DNA from: G963923955 sp963923955
Lineage (GTDB): Bacteria > Pseudomonadota > Gammaproteobacteria > Eutrophobiales > Eutrophobiaceae
Length of the DNA stretch: 64,000 bases
Direction of reading: 5' to 3'
NCBI GenBank assembly: GCA_963923955.1
Contig: OZ000552.1
Span: forward strand, 1,736,001-1,800,000
Shown: piece by piece, positions 26,933 to 35,644 of the stretch
How positions within the stretch are numbered: position 1 is the first letter of the stretch
Layout: each line of letters starts with the position of its first letter
Translations under genes and position numbers: made by a program
The notes under the pieces: generated by a model
The model's database searches: none
The model's input: the letters and a program-made list of their open reading frames with translations, nothing else
What the model was told of the DNA's origin: nothing

Positions 26933-27388
26933 ATGTCCTCACTCCCGCTTGCCAAGTCCAGTCGCTTTGATGCTGAGCAGATTGAACAGTTTCTCTCATC
27001 CAAGGTCATTCCGCTGCGGCTCTCGTGCAATACCAACAGTGGCTATCCTCTGTTAAGCTCATTATGGTTTTTCTATGAACAGGGCAGCTTATTCTGTGCA
27101 ACACATGAGAGCACCGCGCTGGTCAGATACCTCAAAGAAGATTCCCGCTGCGCGTTTGAGGTGGCTGTGAACGAGCCTCCGTACAAGGGCGTGCGCGGAC
27201 AGGGCCATGCCCACCTGGAGCGGGCGGATGCCGACAGCATCCTGGGACGGCTGATCGATAGATACCTCGGCCATAGAAAATCGGAACTGGCACGCTGGCT
27301 GCTGAGCAGAGTCGATGAAGAATATGTCATTCGTATCGTACCGCAGTGGGTATCTTCATGGGATTATACTGCCCGTATGCAAAAATAG
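26933..27388 (+). CDS. Pyridoxamine 5'-phosphate oxidase-like flavin-binding protein
   Basis: A 151-residue split-barrel protein resembling the PNPOx family: an N-terminal helix, the strand LRLSCNTNSGYPLLSSLWFFYEQGSL (quoted only in part as PLLSSLWFFYEQG), SCAT-like FCATHESTALVRYL, CAFEVAVNEPPYKGVRGQGHAH and a C-terminal helical hairpin. Such proteins bind FMN or F420 and include general stress proteins; real PNPOx activity is not implied. It stands alone, 47 bp ahead of fumarase and in the same direction, and has its own promoter. Confidence 0.8.
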   Translation: MSSLPLAKSSRFDAEQIEQFLSSKVIPLRLSCNTNSGYPLLSSLWFFYEQGSLFCATHESTALVRYLKEDSRCAFEVAVNEPPYKGVRGQGHAHLERADADSILGRLIDRYLGHRKSELARWLLSRVDEEYVIRIVPQWVSSWDYTARMQK

Positions 27389-27435
27389 GGGCTGGCTTGG
27401 TATAAACTGTCCTTAGTGCTAAGAGAGAATTTATT

Positions 27436-28953
27436 ATGACCACAATCAAACAGTCTGATCTCATAGACAGCGTTACGGACGCCTTGCAGTTTATCTCTTA
27501 TTATCATCCGCTGGATTTTATCCAGGCCGTGCATGCCGCCTATGAAAAAGAGGAATCCCCGTCTGCGAAGGATGCCCTGGCACAGATCCTGGTTAATTCC
27601 AGAATGTGCGCCGAAGGCCAGCGCCCCATCTGCCAGGATACCGGCATCGTTACGGTATTTATCAAGGTCGGCATGGAGGTGCGCTGGGATGCCGAGATGA
27701 GTGTTGCCGCTATGATCAATGAAGGGGTACGCCGCGCCTATACCCATCCGGATAATGTGCTGCGCGCATCCATATTGACTGATCCGGCCGGTGCCAGAGA
27801 AAATACCCGCGATAACACGCCCGCCGTTATCCACACCGAGATCGTCGACGGCGATGAGGTGGAAGTGCATGTGGCGGCCAAAGGCGGCGGATCTGAGAAC
27901 AAGGCCAAGCTGGTTATGCTCAACCCCAGCGACAGCATTGTCGATTGGGTGGTCGAGACCGTGCCTACTTTAGGCGCCGGCTGGTGTCCGCCCGGCATTC
28001 TCGGCATTGGTGTCGGCGGCACTGCGGAGAAGGCTGCGGTGCTCGCCAAAGAATCCTTATTAGCACCGATTGACATCCAGAAGCTACAGCAACGCGGCGC
28101 GCAGGATCGTATCGAGGAATTGCGCCTGGAGATCTATGAAGAGGTGAACCGGCTGGGCATCGGCGCGCAGGGCCTGGGCGGCGTGACCACCGTGCTGGAT
28201 GTGAAGATCCTGGATTACCCGACCCATGCGGCTTCACTGCCGGTGGCGCTGATCCCGAATTGTGCCGCCACGCGCCACGCGCATTTTCGCCTTGACGGCA
28301 GCGGCGCGGCGCAACAGACGCCGCCCAGCCTGGATGACTGGCCGCAGATCAGCTGGGAGGCAGGCGCGGAGGCAAGACGGGTGGACTTAAATACCCTACG
28401 GCGAGAAGACATCGCCGCATGGAAACCCGGCGAGCGAGTCTTGCTGTCTGGCAAATTATTAACCGGCCGCGATGGCGCGCATAAGCGGATTAAGGATCTG
28501 TTGGAGCAAGGCAAACCTCTGCCGGACGGCGTTGATTTTACTAATCGATTTATCTACTACGTAGGCCCGGTTGATGCAGTAGGCGATGAGGTCGTTGGCC
28601 CGGCCGGCCCGACAACCGCCACGCGCATGGACAAGTTCACCGAGATGATGCTGGCGAGAACCGGCCTGCTCGGCATGATCGGCAAGGCCGAGCGCGGCGC
28701 GGCTGCGATTGAGGCGATCAAGCGACATAAAGCGGTTTATCTCATGGCCGTTGGCGGCGCCGCCTATCTGGTCTCCAAGGCGATTACCGCTGCCAAGGTC
28801 ATCGCCTTTGCCGACATGGGCATGGAGGCCATTCACGAGTTTGAAGTAAAAGACATGCCGGTTACTGTGGCCGTTGATGTCAACGGCCATTCGGTGCATC
28901 AAAGCGGCCCGGCTAAGTGGCAGAAGATCATTATTCAGCGCCATGCGGCCTAA
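27436..28953 (+). CDS. fumA: Fumarate hydratase, class I (iron-sulfur)
   Basis: Class I fumarase interconverts fumarate and malate in the citric acid cycle using an oxygen-sensitive 4Fe-4S cluster. The 505-residue protein has the alpha-type domain followed by the beta-type domain (from about 330). The likely cluster ligands are Cys66 (ICQDTG), Cys185 (GWCPPGILGIGVGG) and Cys277 (NCAATRHAHF). The catalytic region KGGGSENKAKL is near 150-160. A GAGAGAA site precedes the ATG. Downstream it converges on thiL with a 36-bp gap. The gene name is by class; fumB is equally possible. Confidence 0.95.
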   Translation: MTTIKQSDLIDSVTDALQFISYYHPLDFIQAVHAAYEKEESPSAKDALAQILVNSRMCAEGQRPICQDTGIVTVFIKVGMEVRWDAEMSVAAMINEGVRRAYTHPDNVLRASILTDPAGARENTRDNTPAVIHTEIVDGDEVEVHVAAKGGGSENKAKLVMLNPSDSIVDWVVETVPTLGAGWCPPGILGIGVGGTAEKAAVLAKESLLAPIDIQKLQQRGAQDRIEELRLEIYEEVNRLGIGAQGLGGVTTVLDVKILDYPTHAASLPVALIPNCAATRHAHFRLDGSGAAQQTPPSLDDWPQISWEAGAEARRVDLNTLRREDIAAWKPGERVLLSGKLLTGRDGAHKRIKDLLEQGKPLPDGVDFTNRFIYYVGPVDAVGDEVVGPAGPTTATRMDKFTEMMLARTGLLGMIGKAERGAAAIEAIKRHKAVYLMAVGGAAYLVSKAITAAKVIAFADMGMEAIHEFEVKDMPVTVAVDVNGHSVHQSGPAKWQKIIIQRHAA

Positions 28954-28989
28954 GCAAGCCCTTTGTGTTTCCTTCGATGACTCGTGGGG

Positions 28990-29982
28990 TTAAAAATGTT
29001 GATACGCTGTAGCCGCCAACCGATGTTCTTCTCCGCCCGCCGATAACCATCTTACTTCCCCCGCCCCGGCAACGATCTCCCCTATCCTTGTTACCGCACA
29101 ATGGCTATTTTTCAATTCCGCTTCAAGCCTGTCTTCCAGCGCCGGCGGGACAGTGAAACACAGTTCATAGTCATCGCCTGCGGCTAAGGCAAGCTGCCAA
29201 TAAGCATCTGTGTCATTTATCCCGGATAATTTTTTACAGACGGGAATCCTCTCAAGCTCGACCACGGCAGATACGGCGCTGGCCTTTAGCAAATGCCCCA
29301 GATCACCGGCGAGGCCGTCTGAAATGTCTATGGCGGCGGAGGCAAAATCAGCGAGGGATTGACCAAGCGCAAGCCTGGGCTCAGGCCGCCTTAATCGTGT
29401 CAGGCAATCATCTATATCACCCAAATCTATATTGGCCACATCTATATCGGCCACAGCCTGTTTTCCCTGTAACACCGACAGCGCCAGCGCGGCACAACCG
29501 AGTGTGCCGCTGACATAGATGCCGTCCCCGGCCCTTGCCCCGCTGCGCAGCAGCGCGCCTCCCGCTGCGACCGTGCCCATGATCTGTATGGTAATCGACA
29601 AGGGGCCGCGGCTCATATCGCCGCCAATCAGGCCGACTTTATGCCTGTCGGCCAATTCTGCAAGGCCGCGGCCAAATCCGCTCAGCCAATCGTGATCATA
29701 GCGCGGCAGGGTCAGGGACAGCAGCGCCCAGCGCGGCAGCGCGGCTATTGCCGCCAGGTCACTTAAGTTCACCGCCAATGCCTTATAGCCGATGTTGAAG
29801 GGATGCGTATGTTCAGGAAAGTGGATGCCTGCCACCAGGGTATCTGTAGATACCGCCAGCTCCAGGCCGGCGGGGATGGAGATAATTGCCGCATCATCGC
29901 CGCTGCCGCAAGTCAGCCCTTCGGACTGCTGCGTCAGGTCTTTGAAATAGCGCGTAATAAGTTCGAATTCATTGGGCGGCAT
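28990..29982 (-). CDS. thiL: Thiamine-monophosphate kinase
   Basis: ThiL phosphorylates thiamine monophosphate to thiamine diphosphate, the active cofactor. The 330-residue protein has the GDDAAIISIP loop near residues 24-33, STDTLVAGIHFP, YKALAVNLSDLAA, GGDMSRG and AIDISDGLAGDLGHLL, all typical of the PurM-like ThiL fold. It is the last gene of the nrdR-rib-nusB operon, 16 nt after nusB, its usual place in gammaproteobacteria. No thiamine riboswitch is visible upstream. Confidence 0.96.
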   Translation of the reverse strand: MPPNEFELITRYFKDLTQQSEGLTCGSGDDAAIISIPAGLELAVSTDTLVAGIHFPEHTHPFNIGYKALAVNLSDLAAIAALPRWALLSLTLPRYDHDWLSGFGRGLAELADRHKVGLIGGDMSRGPLSITIQIMGTVAAGGALLRSGARAGDGIYVSGTLGCAALALSVLQGKQAVADIDVANIDLGDIDDCLTRLRRPEPRLALGQSLADFASAAIDISDGLAGDLGHLLKASAVSAVVELERIPVCKKLSGINDTDAYWQLALAAGDDYELCFTVPPALEDRLEAELKNSHCAVTRIGEIVAGAGEVRWLSAGGEEHRLAATAYQHF

Positions 29983-29998
29983 CTTACGCCACTCGCAC

Positions 29999-30472
29999 TC
30001 AAGCCGCGCTTGAGATCTCCGCGCTTCTTAGCTGCTGCGCGGCCTTATCCAGCACGCCGTTGATATATTTATGCGAGGCCTCCGCACCAAAGAGCCGGGC
30101 CAACTCTATGGACTCATTTAACACCACGCGCCAAGGCAATTCGCGCCGAAATTTCAGTTCATAGATGCCAAGATGCAGGATGGCCCGCTCCACCGGATCG
30201 AGTGCCTGCAACTTCCTGTCAAGGAATGGTGTCAGGATTGTTTCTAGGTCCGCAGCATGACGGCTCATCTGCGCCAGGATCTCCCTGAAATAGGTCTTGT
30301 CCGCCTTTTTTAATTCAGCCGCCCGCTCTGTCTCAAATTCCTTAATAATCAGCGACATCGGCGCTTGCGTCATGTGCCATTGGTACAATGCCTGCACCGC
30401 CGAGCGCCGCGCCCTTGCCCGCGCATGTCTTGACAAGGATTTTTTCTGCTCGCCGGGCATCAACTTGGCCAT
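29999..30472 (-). CDS. nusB: Transcription antitermination factor NusB
   Basis: NusB with NusE (S10) binds boxA RNA to form the rRNA antitermination complex. The helical 157-residue protein shows RRSAVQALYQWHMTQ, the middle helices, LDRKLQALDPVERAILHLGIYEL and the C-terminal VVLNESIELARLFGAEASHKYINGVLD. The start at 30472 gives a TGATG overlap with the ribH stop; a longer open frame to 30523 lies inside ribH and is unlikely to be used. Confidence 0.96.
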   Translation of the reverse strand: MAKLMPGEQKKSLSRHARARARRSAVQALYQWHMTQAPMSLIIKEFETERAAELKKADKTYFREILAQMSRHAADLETILTPFLDRKLQALDPVERAILHLGIYELKFRRELPWRVVLNESIELARLFGAEASHKYINGVLDKAAQQLRSAEISSAA

Positions 30473-30942
30473 CAGGCAATCTGCCGCAAGACGCTGATCA
30501 TCTCCAAAGCAGCCGCGGCACATTCGCTGCCCTTGTTATTCTCCTCGCTCGATCTGGCCATGGCCTGCTCTTTAGTATCAACCGTTAATACGCCAAAGAG
30601 AACAGGTAGCTGCATCTCCAGTGCCAACTCCGCCAGCGCCCTTGAACATTCTGAACAGATAAGATCAAAGTGCGCAGTCTCGCCTCTTATGACGGCGCCT
30701 AAGGTAATGATGGCATCATAATTATTTGTGCCTGCCAGACGGCTGACAGCAAGCGGTATTTCAAAGGCACCGGGGACTTCTAGAAGCGTAATATTCTTTT
30801 CATCCACGCCCTTATTACTCAGCGTTTGCAGGCAGCCGCTGAGCAGGCGTTCCCCGATGAGATGATTATAACGACTCATCACAATGGCAATACGACAATC
30901 CCCTGCTACGGCCCTCGCCCGGATGTGATGGATTGCCGCCAT
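30472..30942 (-). CDS. ribH: 6,7-dimethyl-8-ribityllumazine synthase
   Basis: RibH condenses the butanone phosphate from RibB with the pyrimidine from RibD to make lumazine, and assembles into multimeric shells. The 156-residue protein has SRYNHLIGERLLSG, VPGAFEIPLAVSRLA near residues 56-70, LGAVIRGETAHFDLIC with the catalytic His near 92, and FGVLTVDTKEQAMARS. It sits 4 nt after ribBA and overlaps nusB by one base (TGATG). Confidence 0.97.
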   Translation of the reverse strand: MAAIHHIRARAVAGDCRIAIVMSRYNHLIGERLLSGCLQTLSNKGVDEKNITLLEVPGAFEIPLAVSRLAGTNNYDAIITLGAVIRGETAHFDLICSECSRALAELALEMQLPVLFGVLTVDTKEQAMARSSEENNKGSECAAAALEMISVLRQIA

Positions 30943-30946
30943 GATG

Positions 30947-32056
30947 CTAGGTAGTAATATAATCGACCACTTCCAGGCCGAAGCCGGACAGTGCGTGATA
31001 ACGCTTCGGCGTACTCATTACCCGCATCTTGCGCACGCCCAGATCGGACAATATCTGTGAGCCAAGCCCGATGGTGCGAAAGTCATCGATCTTGGGACTG
31101 CGCCCCTTGGCTCTCTCCTCGCTCTTGGTGTTGATCGACTCTATCTGTTCAATCAGGGCGGCGGGTTCAAACTGGTTGCATAATACTACAATCACGCCGC
31201 GCTCTTCCCGGGCGACGCGGGCCAGGGCATCTTTCAAGGCCCAGCTGGCCTTGCCGGACAGGCTTCCGGTCAGGTCATAGATCGGGTTCTCCAGATGGAC
31301 GCGCACAAGGATCGGCTCATCCGGATTGATCTCCCCCTTCACCAACGCAAAATGCATATCTCCTTTTACGTTGTCCTTAAAAACAACCAGCTTGAAACTG
31401 CCGAACTCGGTTGACAAGCTATTCTCGGCGACACGCTCAATGGTCTTTTCATTTTCAATGCGATATTGAATGAGATCCGCAATGGTGCCGATCTTGAGAT
31501 TATGCTCACATGCCATCCGCTCAAGGTCTGGGCGCCGGGCCATGCTGCCGTCTTCATTTAAGATCTCGACAATAACGGCGGCGGCGGAGAAGCCCGCCAG
31601 GCGGGCAAGATCACAGCCGGCCTCGGTGTGGCCGGCGCGTGAGAGGACGCCGCCCGGATGCGCCATCAATGGAAAGACGTGCCCCGGCTGCACCAGATCG
31701 GCAGGTTCTGCATCGGCGGCGACGGCCCTTTGTATGGTGAGCGCGCGATCAGCGGCCGAGATACCGGTGGTTACACCTTCGGCGGCCTCTATGGAAACGG
31801 TAAAGTTGGTCGAATTATTTGAGTAGGAATTACTCGCCATCAACGGCAGGTTCAAACGCCGACAATGCTCGCGGGTTAAGGGCAGGCAGATCAGGCCGCG
31901 GCCATAGCGCGCCATGAAGTTAATGTCTTGCGGCCGAACGCATTGGGCGGCGAGAACAAAATCGCCTTCATTCTCCCGGTCTTCATCATCCATGAGGATG
32001 ACCATGCGTCCGGCACGAATGTCTTCAAGCAGCTCTTCGGTCGTATTCAAAGACAT
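30947..32056 (-). CDS. ribB: 3,4-dihydroxy-2-butanone-4-phosphate synthase with degenerate GTP cyclohydrolase II domain
   Basis: The N-terminal domain (1 to about 203) is RibB, which makes the four-carbon unit of riboflavin from ribulose 5-phosphate. It has the acidic loop DDEDRENEGDF (residues 23-33) and RAGHTEAGCDLARLAG. The C-terminal half (about 208-369) has the GTP cyclohydrolase II fold pattern, but where active enzymes have a zinc-binding Cys cluster this protein reads NPIYDLTGSLSGKAS, with no cysteines. That domain is therefore probably inactive, as in the RibBX type seen in several proteobacteria, and a separate RibA is expected elsewhere in the genome. Confidence 0.94.
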   Translation of the reverse strand: MSLNTTEELLEDIRAGRMVILMDDEDRENEGDFVLAAQCVRPQDINFMARYGRGLICLPLTREHCRRLNLPLMASNSYSNNSTNFTVSIEAAEGVTTGISAADRALTIQRAVAADAEPADLVQPGHVFPLMAHPGGVLSRAGHTEAGCDLARLAGFSAAAVIVEILNEDGSMARRPDLERMACEHNLKIGTIADLIQYRIENEKTIERVAENSLSTEFGSFKLVVFKDNVKGDMHFALVKGEINPDEPILVRVHLENPIYDLTGSLSGKASWALKDALARVAREERGVIVVLCNQFEPAALIEQIESINTKSEERAKGRSPKIDDFRTIGLGSQILSDLGVRKMRVMSTPKRYHALSGFGLEVVDYITT

Positions 32057-32065
32057 GGTTCACTC

Positions 32066-32680
32066 TCAAGATTTCTCCCGCAGGCTTTCCCAATAGCGGG
32101 CCAGATAACGGGCAATCATATCTACCTCCAAATTCACCGGCGTACCAATTTTGTATTTGGAGAAAATTGTCTCTTCCAAAGTATGCGGAATAATGTTCAC
32201 ATCAAAGCGATCTTCCCCGGCGCCGTTCACCGTCAGGCTGACGCCATCAATGCAGATAGCGCCCTTGTGGCAGATATAGGGTGACAAGGATTCCGGCACC
32301 TCAAAAACATAGCGCACGGATCGCGCATCTTCCTGCATGGCAAGCACGGTGCCGACCCCATCTACATGACCGCTGACCAGATGCCCGCTGATGCGATCAC
32401 TGAGTTGCATGGCCTTCTCAAGATTGATCCGGCTGCCCCTTTGCAGAGCGCCCAGGGCCGTACAGGAAAGTGTTTCAACGGAGACATCGCTGAAAAAAAC
32501 TGCTTGCTGTAATTCTGTAACCGTCAGGCATGCACCATTGACGCAGATGCTATCACCCAAAGACACATCGCCTAAGTCCAGCCTGCCTGCATTGATGCCG
32601 AGACGTTGATCGCCCCCCTCGGCTCCTTGATGATCAATGGATTCTATCCGGCCTATGGCCTGTATGATGCCGGTGAACAT
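32066..32680 (-). CDS. ribE: Riboflavin synthase, alpha chain
   Basis: Riboflavin synthase dismutates two lumazine molecules to riboflavin. The 204-residue protein has the two similar beta barrels of the family. The first begins MFTGIIQAIGRI and includes GDSICVNGACLTV; the second begins about residue 99 with GHVDGVGTV and includes GAICIDGVSLTVN. It starts 2 nt after ribD and ends 9 nt before ribB. Some databases call this gene ribC. Confidence 0.97.
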   Translation of the reverse strand: MFTGIIQAIGRIESIDHQGAEGGDQRLGINAGRLDLGDVSLGDSICVNGACLTVTELQQAVFFSDVSVETLSCTALGALQRGSRINLEKAMQLSDRISGHLVSGHVDGVGTVLAMQEDARSVRYVFEVPESLSPYICHKGAICIDGVSLTVNGAGEDRFDVNIIPHTLEETIFSKYKIGTPVNLEVDMIARYLARYWESLREKS

Positions 32681-32682
32681 GG

Positions 32683-33786
32683 CTATGCTGCATTGATGAT
32701 CCGTGCTGTTATGCGCAAATCCTGATCTATCACTCGCCGGTCAATAATATCTAAACTGATTTTATCGGCCAGGCTTTCTATGGCGGGCAGATGGAACAGG
32801 CCCTTGGCCTTATCGCCCAACAATACCGGTGCCTGGTACAGCACGATTTCATCGATCAAGCCGCGGCTCAGCATGGCACCGGCAAGCCGCGAACCTGATT
32901 CCAGCAATACTTCGTTGATCTCTTCGTATCTCGCAAGATGCTGCATCACCTCGGATAAAAAGGCATTATCATCCGCATCCAGCACTACCACCTCAGCCCC
33001 CGCCTTCTCCAGTAGCCTTCTTTCCGGTCTATGCTTATCGGCATAGAGCAGTGTGCGGCCTTCCGCTTGCAAGAGCCGCGCAGACGCCGGACAGCACAGC
33101 TGCCTGTCAATGATGACCCGAAGCGGCTGCTTATCATGCCCTTCCACCGCGCGCACATTCAACTGCGGATCATCTGCCAGCACAGTGCCTATACCGCTCA
33201 TAACCGCCGCACTTTGCGCGCGCAGTCTCTGTACATCCGCCCTTGCCGCCGCGCCCGTTATCCACTGGCTTGCGCCGCTATCCAGCGCGGTCTTGCCGTC
33301 CATGCTCATGGCCAATTTGCAGCGTACATAGGGCATGCCTTCCAGCATGCGCTTGATAAAACCTAAGTTTATTTTCTTTGCCTCTGCCTCCAGCAGCCCG
33401 ACTTCCACCGTAACACCCGCCTCCCTTAGCATCGCCAGGCCGCGACCCGCCACCTGCGGATTCGGATCCGGCATTGCTGCGATCACCCGATCAACCTGTG
33501 CCCGGATCAGTGCCTCGGCGCAGGGGGGAGTGTGGCCGCTATGACTGCAAGGCTCCAGGCTGACATAACAATCCGCCCCTATGGCATCTTGAGTGGACGC
33601 CTGCGCCAGCGCATGAACTTCCGCATGTGCGCCGCCCCGTGCTACATGCCAGCCCTCCCCAACAATGCCGCCGGCCTTGACCAGGACACAACCGACACGC
33701 GGGTTGGGATGCGTACTGTATAGTCCCTTGCGCGCCAGTTGCAGGGCGCGTGACATAAAGGAATGTTCCGCCGCCGTCCAGTTCAA
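32683..33786 (-). CDS. ribD: Bifunctional riboflavin deaminase/reductase RibD
   Basis: RibD carries out the second and third steps of the pyrimidine branch. The N-terminal deaminase has the zinc site His54 and Glu56 (GGAHAEVHA) with Cys80 and Cys89 (LEPCSHSGHTPPCAEA). The C-terminal reductase (about 148-367) begins VRCKLAMSMDGKTAL and binds NADPH. Length 367, normal. It overlaps the end of nrdR by 4 nt (ATGA). No FMN riboswitch is visible ahead of it, since nrdR abuts. Confidence 0.96.
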   Translation of the reverse strand: MNWTAAEHSFMSRALQLARKGLYSTHPNPRVGCVLVKAGGIVGEGWHVARGGAHAEVHALAQASTQDAIGADCYVSLEPCSHSGHTPPCAEALIRAQVDRVIAAMPDPNPQVAGRGLAMLREAGVTVEVGLLEAEAKKINLGFIKRMLEGMPYVRCKLAMSMDGKTALDSGASQWITGAAARADVQRLRAQSAAVMSGIGTVLADDPQLNVRAVEGHDKQPLRVIIDRQLCCPASARLLQAEGRTLLYADKHRPERRLLEKAGAEVVVLDADDNAFLSEVMQHLARYEEINEVLLESGSRLAGAMLSRGLIDEIVLYQAPVLLGDKAKGLFHLPAIESLADKISLDIIDRRVIDQDLRITARIINAA

Positions 33787-34310
33787 GGCTTGGGTCTTGC
33801 CTCGTCATTAGCATCTTCAGCCAGGAGATCCAGCTGGTTCTTACGCAGTTCCGGCGGCAGCTCCTGCTCAAGGCGCTCGATCTCTTCCAAGAAGGCGCGC
33901 ACATCTTCAAAACTTCGATACACAGAGGCGAACCGGACATAGGCGACCTGATCCAGTTTGCGTAATTCTATCATCACCCAATCGCCGACCTTTCTGGATT
34001 TTACCTCGCGCTCGCCTAAAGCGCGCAGCCGGTGCTTGATATAGGCGATCGCCCGTTCCACCCGCTCCATCTCCACCGGCCGTTTTTCCAAGGCGCGGAC
34101 GATGCCGGCGCGCAGCTTGTCCTCCATGAATTGCTCACGGCGGCTATCGGATTTGACAATGCGTGGATAATTCAACTCGGCGCTCTCATACGAAGTAAAG
34201 CGCTCGGCACATTCCGTACATTCACGCCGCCGGCGGATCTGCTCCCCTTCTCCGACCAGCCTGGAGTCAATCACTTTGGTATCCAACGATGAGCAGAATG
34301 GACAACGCAT
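33783..34310 (-). CDS. nrdR: Transcriptional repressor NrdR
   Basis: NrdR is the ATP/dATP-sensing zinc-finger repressor of ribonucleotide reductase genes. The zinc ribbon uses Cys3, Cys6, Cys31 and Cys34 (MRCPFCSS and RRECTECAERFTSYE), followed by an ATP-cone from about residue 46. The protein is 175 residues, with a C-terminal tail of about 20 residues beyond many homologues. It heads the rib operon and follows glyA by 13 nt, a conserved gammaproteobacterial order. Confidence 0.97.
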   Translation of the reverse strand: MRCPFCSSLDTKVIDSRLVGEGEQIRRRRECTECAERFTSYESAELNYPRIVKSDSRREQFMEDKLRAGIVRALEKRPVEMERVERAIAYIKHRLRALGEREVKSRKVGDWVMIELRKLDQVAYVRFASVYRSFEDVRAFLEEIERLEQELPPELRKNQLDLLAEDANDEARPKP

Positions 34311-34323
34311 GGTCGCTTACGCT

Positions 34324-35580
34324 TTAGCATTCATACATGGGAAATTCTCGGCACAGGGCAATCGCCTCAGCCCGTACACGCTCAATGACGGATTCCTCAT
34401 TCGGGTTGTCGATCACGTCACCGATCATGTGCGCGACCTGTACGGACTCCGCCTGCTTAAAACCGCGTGTCGTAATCGACGGGCTGCCGATGCGGATGCC
34501 GCTGGTGACAAAGGGCGAGCGCGGATCATTGGGCACCATGTTTTTATTAACCGTGATGTGCGCGCGCCCCAATGCCGCATCGACTTCCTTGCCGCTAAGG
34601 CCCTTGTCGATCAGATCGACCAGGAACAGGTGATTATCGGTGCCGCCGGATACGATCTTTATCCCCCGTGCCGAGAGGGCCGCTGCCATCGCCCGCGCAT
34701 TGTCGAGCACCTGTTGTTGATAGGCTTTGAAATCCGGCTGCAAGGCCTCCTTGAAGGCAACCGCCTTTGCTGCAATGACATGCATCAGCGGCCCGCCCTG
34801 GTAGCCGGGAAACACGGCGAAGTTGATCTTCTTTTCAAGCTCTTCGTTCGCCCGCCCCATGATCAGGCCGGAGCGCGGCCCGCGCAGGGTCTTGTGGGTG
34901 GTGGTAACCGTAACATCGGCGATCTGTACCGGGCTCGGATAGAGACCAGCGGCGACAAGCCCGGCGATGTGGGCAATATCCGCGATCAGCCAGGCGCCAA
35001 TCTCATCGGCAATGTCTCGAAAGCGCTGCCAGTCTATGATGCGGGAATAGGCGGAAAAGCCGGCGATGATCAGCTTCGGCCGGTGCGTCTGCGCCAGTCT
35101 TTGCACCTGTTCATAATCAATCTCGCCCCTTACTTCCTCAAGACCGTACTGAACCGCCTGGTAGATCTTCCCGGACAGATTGACTGCGGCGCCGTGAGTC
35201 AGATGCCCGCCATCAGCAAGGCTCATCCCCATGAGCGTATCGCCCGGTCGGCAGAGCGCCATATACACGGCCGCATTGGCCTGCGAGCCGGAATGCGGCT
35301 GCACATTGACGAAATCAGCGCCGAATAATTGCTTCGCCCGCTCGATCGCCAGCCGCTCGGCCACATCGACAAATTCACAGCCGCCGTAGTAGCGTCGTCC
35401 GGGATAGCCTTCGGCATATTTATTGGTAAGCACCGAGCCTTGTGCCTGCAGCACCCGCGGGCTGACATTATTCTCCGATGCGATCAATTCGATATGATCT
35501 TCCTGACGCTGCTTCTCGGCCTGCATCGCCTGCCATAACTCATCATCAAATCCCGTAATCTGCATCGCCTTGCTGAACAT
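34324..35580 (-). CDS. glyA: Serine hydroxymethyltransferase
   Basis: GlyA converts serine and tetrahydrofolate to glycine and methylene-tetrahydrofolate, the main source of one-carbon units. The 418-residue PLP enzyme has the lysine in TTTHKTLRGPRSG near residue 228, IELIASENNVSPRVL near 32, YAEGYPGRRYYGGC and PHSGSQANAAVY. It is preceded by a short 64-bp divergent promoter gap shared with the DUF815 gene. With nrdR it likely forms the start of the rib transcript. Confidence 0.97.
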   Translation of the reverse strand: MFSKAMQITGFDDELWQAMQAEKQRQEDHIELIASENNVSPRVLQAQGSVLTNKYAEGYPGRRYYGGCEFVDVAERLAIERAKQLFGADFVNVQPHSGSQANAAVYMALCRPGDTLMGMSLADGGHLTHGAAVNLSGKIYQAVQYGLEEVRGEIDYEQVQRLAQTHRPKLIIAGFSAYSRIIDWQRFRDIADEIGAWLIADIAHIAGLVAAGLYPSPVQIADVTVTTTHKTLRGPRSGLIMGRANEELEKKINFAVFPGYQGGPLMHVIAAKAVAFKEALQPDFKAYQQQVLDNARAMAAALSARGIKIVSGGTDNHLFLVDLIDKGLSGKEVDAALGRAHITVNKNMVPNDPRSPFVTSGIRIGSPSITTRGFKQAESVQVAHMIGDVIDNPNEESVIERVRAEAIALCREFPMYEC

Positions 35581-35644
35581 TTACGCCGCCCTTTGTTATT
35601 TTCGTATATTATCTTTGCGATTATATCAATGATCGGCATGAAAA

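Noticed and set aside
33700..34330. FMN riboswitch ahead of ribD
   Set aside because: ribD overlaps nrdR, leaving no leader, and no riboswitch-like conserved blocks are visible.
34276..35328. A 350-residue plus-strand open frame
   Set aside because: It is antisense to glyA, which is an unmistakable full-length enzyme; the long frame follows from the codon bias of glyA.
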